NCBI GenBank assembly: GCA_003550325.1
Contig: QKWP01000240.1
Span: forward strand, 148,255 to 212,254
DNA: 64,000 nt
Direction of reading: 5' to 3'
Source of the DNA: Gigaspora rosea
Taxonomy: Eukaryota > Glomeromycota > Glomeromycetes > Diversisporales > Gigasporaceae
How positions within the stretch are numbered: position 1 is the stretch's first letter; each line of letters starts with the position of its first letter. The notes below the pieces were generated by a model. It was not told where the DNA came from, ran no database searches, and worked only from the letters and a program-made list of their open reading frames with translations. The position numbers were made by a program, and so were the translations under genes. Shown piece after piece: positions 55,749 to 64,000 of the stretch.

Positions 55749-56900
55749 ATGGGAATTTACACATCATATAAAGGCCGATTTCAATTAAAAAATGCTCGCC
55801 TAAAGAAATATAAAGGCAAATTATTCAATAAAACAATACTTACAAATATGGAGGAAATTGCCGTTGAAGAAGTATCCACCAATATTATTGAAGGAGAATC
55901 TGTTTGTATTGCAGAAAAGGCATCTATTAACATTATCATAGAGAAATCTATCAGTATTCACAAAAAGCCATTCAAAAATACATCAATTACCTGATAAAGA
56001 ACTTTCATCTGCAAATAATCTTCTTTCTATAATGCAGTATCCAAAGGGCCCAAATAAGAGCGAAATAATCTCACTTACAATGAAAGGTCTATGACAAAGC
56101 CTTTTTAAACATAAGTTATAAAACTTTGTAATTTGAACTCCAAATTGGAAATTCTAAATAAAATACTTCAAAAAATTTTGACACTTATTAGGCAAACTCA
56201 ATTGATTAGAGCAAAGACCCAGTACCTCAAAGTCCAAAATCGAACACATTTCTGAAATTCATTCTTTGGTTCGTTCAAAGCAAATTACATATAAAGAATT
56301 TCGCCAAAAGGCTAAATCTATTTTTAAGTCAAATAATAAATCATATTCTTTGAATACAACAAATATTTTACAAGTAGGCCAAACATCATTACATAGTTTT
56401 ACTGAATGCACTGTATGTGACTAATTTACGAATTTTTAACTAATTGATCAAGCTAACAAAGCATCTATATTTGGATTAATGGTTGATGAATCAACATGAG
56501 GGCAAACTAAATATTTAGTAATCTGTTATCAATTCTGGAGCAAAAAAGATCAGATACCTGTTGTAATAGTTGCTCAACTACAAACTATAATAAAAAGTAA
56601 TGCCAAAATAGTATCTAATACTGTAATTTATATATTCAAAAAAGTGATCTAATATTACACTATGAGAACTAATAACACTTCATATATGTAAAAGAGAAAA
56701 AAGAAGCTATTAATCTTTTTAATAAAAAACAAACAAGTTCACTATGAATTGGTTGTGGACTTTATATCATTCAAATTATAATAAACCATGTTGAGCAGCA
56801 AGCCTTTGGTTTACTTCTGAATAGTATTAGATTTTTTAAAAAAACTACACTTTTATAATTCACTTTATTTGGTTTAGAAGTGATCAATAATGAAGAAAGC
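55749..56900 (+). pseudogene. hAT-like transposase remnant
   Basis: In frames broken by stops the order is: an 81-codon open start, YKEFRQKAKSIFK at about 56290, GQTSLHSFTECTVC, then ASIFGLMVDEST and GQTKYLVICYQFW (about 56465-56545), YMSGEK-like and FNKKQTSSL, IGCGLYIIQI at about 56745-56780, and QQAFGLLLN. The GLMVDEST / KYLVICYQFW / C-G-L-H-like order matches the catalytic region of a hAT-type transposase (first acidic residue in DES). No zinc finger and no terminal repeats are evident. It could be a host-captured relative, but the many stops point to a dead transposon. Confidence 0.55.
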
Positions 56901-57009
56901 ATTATAAAAGAAAATATACCAAATTAGATAATACTAGTAGTTAATAAAATAACAGGTAAAAAAACAATACAGCAATAAAAGAAATATGTTCACGTTTAAT
57001 CTTAAGAGC

Positions 57010-57245
57010 TGGCTATGATTTTTTTAACAACTACTAATCCAAATCAGTTAAAATTTTTTTGTTAATAGATGTGATATTGGGCTACAACTTATTAAATTTT
57101 ATACAATTTGAATTAGTAGTTCTTGAAAAAAATTGGTTAAAAACTGCTAATTCAAATTTTAATAAGATATAACCTAATATTATATTTACTTATAATAAAA
57201 ATTTTAACAGATCTTGTTTAGTAGATGTTAAAAAAACCATAGCCA
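57010..57245. mobile_element. TIR element TGGCTATG..TTTTTTTAACA
   Basis: TGGCTATGATTTTTTTAACA at the left pairs with TGTTAAAAAAACCATAGCCA at the right. The interior contains CTACTAATCCAAATC and related words also found in the four-fold palindrome at 10318-11090. Confidence 0.6.
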
Positions 57246-57599
57246 AATACAAATGCAATTTAAATATAATATAAAATATATAAAAAAAAATTAAAAAGTT
57301 ACAGTATAAATTTATATTTATATTGTTACATTTGTATAATTTTTAAATAATCTATACTATATCAGATATTATAAAACAATTCAGGTGTAACATTTAGCTG
57401 CAAGGTAACATTTAGACTAACAATATAAATAATTGTATAAATTGTGTTACCTGTTTTTACTGCTATATGATTGGGCGATATAATATGTGTAACACAAATA
57501 TATGCATATAGGTTACACAAATTTCTTTTCGCAAAAATGATTTTTGGTTACACACTACTGATGTTGTGTAATGTTATACAAATACTATTTTGGTACCTT

Positions 57600-57845
57600 A
57601 TTATTTTTGAACCCAAGTCAGGTTTATTTGAACCAAAAATTGGTTCTTTGAACCAGATCAGGTTTATTTGAGCCCAAATTGGGTTCATTTAATCCAAATT
57701 ATGTTTATTTAAACCAATATAAGGTTTATTTGAACCAGATTGTGCTATTTAAACCAAAATTAGCTTTATTTGAATCAAAAATAGGTTTATTTAAACCAAA
57801 AATAAGTATATTTGAACCAAGAGAACCAAGCCTGAGTTTATTTGA
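57600..57845. repeat. minisatellite of GGTTTATTTGAACCA units
   Basis: About nine degenerate units of 24-28 bp, each with TTTATTTGAACC or a variant, partly self-complementary (GGTT..AACC). Open frames through it (FNP/LNQ repeats) follow from the periodicity. Confidence 0.75.
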
Positions 57846-57903
57846 AACCAGAAAACAACAAAAACTAAAAAAGCATATTATTAATCTAATACTTCTATAC
57901 TAA

Positions 57904-58062
57904 GGATGCTGACATTTATTATCTAATATCCATTTAATATAGAGGCTTACCCCCACCCCCAGGTAAGCTCTATAAATAGAATTTTAGCCAATCAAATTTA
58001 ACTAAGGTAAGATTTTTCTTGACCCCACCCTCTAAAATATTACCTAATAAATGTCAGCGCCC
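57904..58062. mobile_element. 159-bp PIF/Harbinger-like MITE, TAA duplication
   Basis: Ends GGATGCTGACATTTATTA and TAATAAATGTCAGCGCCC are inverted; TAA stands on both sides (57901-57903, 58063-58065). A 3-bp TAA/TTA target is typical of PIF/Harbinger. Confidence 0.7.
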
Positions 58063-58082
58063 TAATTATAAAAGTTTTACTA

Positions 58083-58337
58083 TATGGGGGTGAGTCAGTA
58101 AAAAAAGTGACAAATTTTTTCTAAGTAAAAGTTTTCTTGACTTTAAGCTTAAATATTTTAACAATTACCTTAATAAATTTAATAAATTTTTTTTATTTTC
58201 ATTTTATATAATTTTAAGATTAAAATAAAAAAAATTTTAGCAAATTTGTTTAAATAGTTGTCAAGATATTTTAATTTAAAAATTAAAAAAATTTTACTAA
58301 AAATGATTTGTCCCTTTTCTACTGACTCACCCCTATA
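58083..58337. mobile_element. MITE with GGTGAGTCAGTA termini, copy B
   Basis: Matches copy A at 22974-23220 almost throughout (AAGTAAAAGTTTTCTTGA, TTAAGCTTAAATAT). TATA borders both ends. Confidence 0.7.
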
Positions 58338-58685
58338 TACTGTATTTATTTTTATTTTTTAAAATTATTTTTAAAAATTTTATAAGTTTATTCCTATGCA
58401 TTATTGCATGGGTTTACAGATAGTAGTATTAGAAAAATATTGTAGAAATATTAAAATAGTACAAATTTTATTGAACCAACAAATTTGTAGCATTAGTTTA
58501 TTAGAAACCCGTTTTTTGTTCTCAAAAAAACCTATTTTTTAATACAATTCTTATGATAATTTGTTATTATAGCTTGTTATTGTTTTAGCTTAACTTGTTA
58601 TTTGAACTTATTTCTTAACTCAAATTATATAACTTATTATTATAACTTGTTATTTTAAATTGTTATCTTAACTCATTATTATAAC

Positions 58686-59230
58686 AAAGGGTGTGGTGAC
58701 TTAGGGAATTTGGCAAGTTGTTACTTCCAAGCAGCAAGTCTAGAGTTCAAATTCTACTGATAATATCTTGAAAAATAGACCTGTGTTTTGGTAACTACTT
58801 CTCATCAATCAGTTGGGTATATTACCTGTAGCCTTGGTTTTACCATTTTGAATGAAAGTTTTTGGACAATAGTTACACAAACAAATCCAAAGAACTAGAG
58901 AAACAGAAACCCATTTGGCAAGTTCTAAGTAAGAAGGTAGCGAAGAACTTTAACAATACTACCAAAACTGGAATATCTAAAACTGGAGCCTGAGAACTAA
59001 ATAACAAAGATTTTTGGGAGGAGAGGGTTCAGCAACCTGGCTGCCAGAGTTGCACCAGAGCAAAAGGACCTATGTTTCAGAAGTACCAAGAAAAGAAAAA
59101 CTATAATGACACCTAATACCAGATAGATCAACCTATTTGGTTAACTGGTTTGAAAGTTTGGGAATACCAAAGAAAAACTAAAAGGAAGATAGAGATGGGT
59201 ATTAGAATTGGAGTGAACCTTACAAGAGTA
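58686..59230 (+). mobile_element. SINE, older copy with tRNA-like head
   Basis: Begins AAGGGTGTGGTGACTTAGGG and follows the sequence of the SINE at 19744-20759 (GAGTTCAAATTCTACTG B-box region, AACAGAAACCCATTTGGCAA) with many substitutions, mainly toward A/T. Similarity fades beyond about 59230; no poly(A) end can be placed. Confidence 0.65.
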
Positions 59231-59632
59231 GGTAAAGACTATGATACCTTATACGTAGAGAAGTAGTATATAAAACCCAAAAATAGTATTTAATAGTGCA
59301 CTAGACTAGGAGTATAAAATTACACACAAAAGGTACAAGAGCATACCAATATTAAAACACCAACAAATTCAGATAAAAGCTAGAAGTATTATCTGTACTA
59401 TGAACCTTGTTGGGAGTAATAATGCTATCTGAAACTATATAGTTTGAATTGACCAAAACAGAAACTAGTATTACTAGTTTTAGACAAAAACTTCTTGGCT
59501 AAAACTTGTCTAAAAATCTAAAACTATATCAATACTCCAAAACTATACTAAAACTCTAAAACTGCTCTGCTAATAAATTTTTCTTTTTGGTTTTATTACT
59601 TGTACAGATAAGTAAAATCCAGATATTCACTA

Positions 59633-60633
59633 CAGTTTGACCTTTCTATAGTCACACCCCATATAGTTACATCTCTATATAAGCACCCAATATTGTGCAA
59701 TGAACTTAAAATATAGTAAAAAACCTTATTATAGTCACATATTACTTATAATTACTATCACCAAAAAATTTTGATTTTTTTATCCATTTTATTAATAATA
59801 AACCTCGTTATAGTCACCAATTTTAACTAAATATGGATTATAAAATCTAATTGGCCAATATTCATATTCATGTTTATTTAAATATTCTATTAAAAATTCT
59901 TAAATGTTTGGCAGCAAATAACTTTTGATCTAGTGGTCAATTTGGATAAAACAACCACCAAAATGTTCATCACAATGTGACTATTCTAATGAGCCCAAAA
60001 TCTTTAAAATTGAATCACAGATCGTTAAGGATTTGTTTCACTTTACATGTTTAAGAATGGATTAAATTTAACTATCTGAGTGAAAAATTCTTAAAGATCT
60101 TAGCATTTATATTAGATTTGGATGATTTTGGACTCATTAGAACCATCTCATTGAGTCAAACACTCTAGTAGTTGTTTTATCCAAATTGGGCCACTGGATC
60201 AATAGTTATTCACTATCAAACATTTTAAATTTTTTAATAATTTCAAATATGCGCAAATATCTTATTGGCCTTTGGTTACATGACTATGACAAGGTATTTT
60301 ATTTATAGTCACACCTCTATACAATCACCCAATGTTGTCACTTGGACGTGTCCATACTATATTTTTTGTCCAACATCCAAGATTGTTCAAAATCGTCCAA
60401 GCCTATGTCCCATGTTTAAATAATCAGTAAAGTAATTTAAAAAATATATAATTATATATTTTTTTAGGTGCTGGACTCATTGGTAAAAAAATTAAAATAG
60501 ATTATCTTAATAAAATTTTAAGTAATTATAATTTGAAAAAATGTACAAAATGTCCAAAAAGCATCCAAGTGACAACACTGCAATCATCAAAATAGGGCGC
60601 GACAAACTTGGTGATTATAGAGAGGTCAGACTG
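59633..60633. mobile_element. 1-kb pogo-like non-autonomous element with nested hAT MITE
   Basis: TA, then CAGTTTGACC and TTCTATAGTCAC at the left; TGATTATAGAGAGGTCAGAC, TG and TA at the right. Internal TATAGTCACAC words repeat near both ends. The centre (59925-60210) is an inverted pair of the dispersed module. No transposase. Confidence 0.7.
60330..60580. mobile_element. 251-bp hAT MITE nested in the pogo-like element
   Basis: CAATGTTGTCACTTGGA and TCCAAGTGACAACACTG are inverted; CAATCACC (60322-60329) and CAATCATC (60581-60588) form an 8-bp duplication with one mismatch. Confidence 0.75.
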
Positions 60634-60668
60634 TATATCTGTTAAATTTTAAATTGCTATATCTCTAG

Positions 60669-60775
60669 TGCATATTTGATATATACAATAGTGGAAATAA
60701 AGTAAATTTCTGGTTCTTTTTATAGTAAAAAATAACCAGAAATTTACTTTTTATTCCCTATTGCATATATGTGCA
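60669..60775. repeat. palindrome around AAGTAAATTTCTGGTT
   Basis: AAGTAAATTTCTGGTT and AACCAGAAATTTACTT flank a short A/T loop; GCATAT and CAATAG words extend the symmetry outward. Probably a short MITE. Confidence 0.6.
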
Positions 60776-60814
60776 TATCTATAAAACTTACCTATCTGAA
60801 AAATATCCATCACC

Positions 60815-60930
60815 ATACTCTTCTCCTATAAAAGATCAATTCTTCCTACTCTTCCATCTATAAAAGGTCCATCTGCCTACTTCCACCTGTAAAAGATTTA
60901 TTTCCTACTTTTACACTTATAATCTACCCA
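60815..60930. repeat. short tandem repeat CTATAAAAGATC..CTTCC
   Basis: Three to four units of about 32 bp with TATAAAAG and TCCTACTCTTCCA words. Confidence 0.55.
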
Positions 60931-60959
60931 ACCAACCCTTATCTGCCCATAAAAAAACC

Positions 60960-61430
60960 AAAGCAACAAAAAAACAAATAAATTAATTAATTAATTAATT
61001 AATTAAAAACAAACAAACAAATAAATAAATAAAGTAATAAAAAATAAAATATTAAAAATACTTTAAAAATTATTTTAACTTAAAAGTAATGATAAAAATA
61101 TTTTAAATATATAATTTAAAAAAAACAATAAAAAAAAATTAATGAAAAAAATAAAAGATTAAAAAATTAAATATAAAGTAAAAAAATTTAAAATAAAAAA
61201 AATTTAATTAAAAATAAAAAATTAAATATAAAGTAAAAAAATTTAAAATAAAAAAAAACAAATTAAGTAAAAAAATAAAAAAATTATAAAAAAATAAAAA
61301 AATAAAAATCCTGAAAAAAGTAAACCAAAAAAAAATAAAAAGTTAAATCTGATATAAAAATAAAAATAAAAAAAGTAAAAATAAAAGTATACAGAAAAAA
61401 TGTTAAAATAAAAAAATAAATAAGGGAGCT
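60960..61430. repeat. low-complexity A-rich tract
   Basis: AATTAATTAATTAATT, (AAAC)n, and long AAATAAAA stretches; similar to 26815-27155 and 62360-62465. Confidence 0.8.
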
Positions 61431-61433
61431 TCC

Positions 61434-62354
61434 AGAAATTAGCTGATTTTTGTTTACTTTGAGCCTACCCCCACCCACCCATGCCTGATACCCCAATTAG
61501 CCAATCAGATTTTACGATTATTAAAAAGTTAAATATAGCATTTAATAGTAAATAACTTTTGATCTACTGAACCAAATTTGATTATTCAACTACCAAAATG
61601 ATTCTCTCAATGAGAGGATTCTAGCGAGCCCAAAATTGTTAAAATCCAATCACAGGATCCTGTGATCGGAACAGATTTGTGTTACTATAAAAGTTCTATA
61701 ATTTATTAAATAATTATGACCCATTTATAGTAATACAAATTTATTTCGATCTTAGGATCCTGTGATTGGATTTTAACGATTTTGGACATGTTAGAATCCT
61801 CTCATTGAGAGGATCATTCTGGTAGTAAAGTTATCGAAATCGGCCCAGTAGATCAGAAGTTATTAACAATTAAAATTTAATATTTAATTGTTAATAACTT
61901 CTGATCTGCTAGGCTGATTTCAATGATTTTACTACCAGAATTATCATCTTAATGAGAGGATTCTAACAAGCCCAAAATCGTTAAAATCCAATCACAGGAT
62001 CCTAAGATCAAAATAAATTTGTATTACTATAAATGGGTTATAATTATTTAATAAATTATAGAACTTTTATAGTATCACAAATCTATTCCGATCACATGAT
62101 CCTGTGATTGGATTTTAACAATTTTGGGCTCACTAGAATCTCATTGAGAGGATCATTTTGGTAGTTGAATCATCAAATTTGACCCGGTAGATCAAAAGTT
62201 ATTAATTATTAAATATTATTAATAAATCTATAATTTTGGTCAAAAATAATTTTGCAACTTTGGCCAGAATTATAAAATTTTGGCCGGAATTACATTTGAT
62301 ACTTCAGCTGACCCACCCACCCAACCAGAAATTAGCTGATTTCTGGAAGCTTCC
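61434..62354. mobile_element. 921-bp PIF/Harbinger-like element with a four-fold palindrome inside
   Basis: TAA borders both ends (61431-61433, 62355-62357). Termini GGGAGCTTCCAGAAATTAGC and CAGAAATTAGCTGATTTCTGGAAGCTTCC-type sequence are inverted. At 61552-62215 four alternating inverted copies of a module occur, each with TGATCTACTG, AATGAGAGGATTC, CCCAAAAT and AATCCAATCACAGGATCC. No coding capacity. Confidence 0.7.
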
Positions 62355-62469
62355 TAAAGTGAAAAAAAGAAAAAAATTATAAAAAAATAAAAAAATAAAA
62401 AGCTAAAAAAAAATTAAATAAAATGAAAAAATAAAAAATAATAATAATAAAAAATAACAAAATAGGTTT

Positions 62470-64000
62470 AACTCTTTCCGCTGATCCCATTTCTGAAATT
62501 GGAATAAACAAAAATTTGACAAGAAACGTCATCTAAGACTAAGAAGTCAATAGGAAAACTAAAAAGTACCTCTAAACAAAGAGAAAGAGGACTGAAATTT
62601 ATCTTGAGTTTACTAGAAACAAAAATAGTGCCTTACTACACAAACTCGAAGAACTAAATTTTTTGAAAAGTTTTTTACAAAAGTTTGAGGAAATCACTAA
62701 AACCCTGTATCGCAGATTACTTCCAGAACACGTAAACATACAGGTATTACAATCGAAACAAACAAACAAACAATCAAGTCGACTAATAGTAAACAGACAA
62801 AAAAGGAGATAGCACGTGTTTGTTTATATCTATACCGAATACAAAAATAGTACAAAGATAACCCGGGTACAAAGACTATCAATGAACTTCAATCAGGTCC
62901 CAGACTAGAAGATCAAGTACTTAAAAGGAGAGTGCCAAGCCTTGAGGCTAGGAGTGCGAGCAACAATAGAGTATTTAAGAAAAAACTGCACAAGAACGCA
63001 AGTCATAGACTCAGAAATTGCGGAGGCAATACAAACAATATCAACGGAAGAAATTTGTATTATTAGACAACTTTTGGAATACTACCCAAAAATTTCAGAA
63101 AAACAATTAAAAGAAATTCAAAAAATGGATTCAAGTAGTAAATTAAATGAAGAATCAGAAGAAAAGAAAAGACAAAGAAGAATGGAAGCCCTCTTACTAG
63201 CGGAGTGCGGTGCAAGTTACTATGGTATACAGGAAATAGAGAACACCTTTACTAAGCAAGAGAAGAAAAAAGAAATTAGAGAAGTATTAGAGGAAGAGTT
63301 TTTAGGCGAAAAGGTCAATAAGGAGTTAATGGAAATAGAAAAAGAGCCAGTAGAAAAAGAGAAAAAAGAACAATCAAGGTGGATGCAGATAGATACAGAA
63401 AAAGAACTGAAAAAAAAGGATAAAAGAGAAGAGACAGAAAATTTGAAAACGTATACTCTATGGGATCTACCACCTAATTTTAACAATTGTCGAATCAAGA
63501 CTCTAATGAGACGCTATGGTAAAGTGTCGAATATCATTTGGATTAGTAGTAGTTTCAAAAAAAGGGCAATAGTCAATATGGCAATAAAAGACGTAAAAAG
63601 TAAGCACATTCTAGATGAAACATGGTCCTACCAATAGGAAGAAAACTTATTAGGGTTTCCCAAGGGGACAGCAAAGAAGAAGTTTTAATGAATAGAAGGA
63701 AATTCAAGCTGATAATAAAGGGCATACCTAAGGATACAGTAGAGGTCTTGTTATTCCGTCAGTTGAAGCAAGTTAAAGCAAAGTCGGTCTTTATTCCACT
63801 TAACAATAATCGAAATCCCAGAAGTTTGGCTTTCATCTATTTTAACGAAAAAGAGGACATGGTCAAGGCTTTTAATACAAAAATCAATTATGGTAATACA
63901 CTTCTTTTTTGGAGGGATATGGCAGGAGGGAACAGAGCAGAAAAGCAGAATATACTTACAGAAAAGAGGAATAGAGATAATCCATACCTAGAAGATAAGA
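62470..64000 (+). mobile_element. 5' part of a second LINE, runs off the window
   Basis: The leader AACTCTTTCCGCTGATCCC matches the 5' start of the LINE ending at 18987 and of the element at 6300-7056. ORF1 follows. The remainder (endonuclease, reverse transcriptase, RNase H) should lie beyond the end. Confidence 0.7.
62942..64000 (+). pseudogene. LINE ORF1 with two RRM-like domains, one frameshift
   Basis: The first frame runs 62942-63637; its first codon is not ATG, so the start is uncertain (first ATG at about 63125). A charged coiled-coil-like region precedes an RRM-like unit (LKTYTLWDLPPNFNNCRIKT, RAIVNMAIKD). A one-base shift near 63630 moves the reading frame, which then continues open to the window end: PIGRKLIRVSQGDSKEE, KLIIKGIPKDTVEVLLFRQL, SVFIPLNNN, LAFIYFNEKEDM. 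The order and motifs match ORF1 of the minus-strand LINE (GIP.., VVYIP, AVITF). Expected role: nucleic-acid binding in the retrotransposition particle. Confidence 0.65.

Noticed and set aside
57600-57903. Repeat-protein gene (FNP/LNQ repeats)
   Set aside because: The open frame follows from the minisatellite period; flanks show no coding character.

Overview
The window looks like a repeat-dominated, very AT-rich nuclear contig of a filamentous fungus, most likely an arbuscular mycorrhizal fungus of the Rhizophagus type. The reasons are: (i) remnants of the Sel1-repeat plus TKL-like protein kinase families that are hugely expanded in that group, including the kinase-linker motif IPFNRLDNI; (ii) short GT-AG introns in the one intact gene; (iii) abundant LINE, hAT-, pogo- and PIF/Harbinger-like repeats and palindromic non-autonomous elements; (iv) almost no free-standing genes. 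The organism call is inference; the features are read from the sequence.

Layout. 1-180: the end of an unrecognised coding region. 1.6-3.7 kb: small inverted-repeat elements and a hAT-like element (8-bp target duplication) with a poly(A)-tailed retroposon inside it. 3.7-7.6 kb: decayed LINE material and a 385-bp near-perfect palindrome. 8.1-20.9 kb: kinase fragments, then a very large inverted duplication (centre about 10,746) whose two arms both carry the same kinase remnant. The right arm was later split by a 7.9-kb LINE (minus strand, 14-bp target duplication, 945-N assembly gap inside) and by a 1-kb tRNA-headed SINE. 20.9-29.5 kb: a dense field of nested MITEs. 29.5-39.9 kb: mostly AT-rich, with scattered palindromic elements, a Sel1 remnant and a paralogous non-coding block.

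39.9-52.1 kb holds a degenerate tandem segmental duplication (offset about 8.2-8.5 kb). Each unit has an LRR fragment, a kinase pseudogene on the plus strand, and a convergent (Sel1-)kinase gene on the minus strand. The first Sel1-kinase has a one-base frameshift and Asn in place of the catalytic Asp; the second keeps the Asp but has lost its 5' half. 53.2-55.1 kb is the only clearly intact conserved gene: a five-exon TLD-domain protein resembling MEAK7 (mTOR-associated, N-myristoylated in animals). 55.7-62.4 kb returns to transposon debris: a hAT transposase remnant, a minisatellite, Harbinger-, pogo- and hAT-type MITEs and a SINE. From about 62.47 kb to the end lies the 5' part of a second LINE of the same family as the first.

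Functionally the window is one housekeeping-type signalling gene and a decaying kinase/LRR/Sel1 signalling cluster embedded in mobile DNA. The most interesting signals are structural: shared internal modules in otherwise different palindromic elements, LINE/SINE pairs sharing terminal motifs, and paralogous empty sites that date individual insertions.
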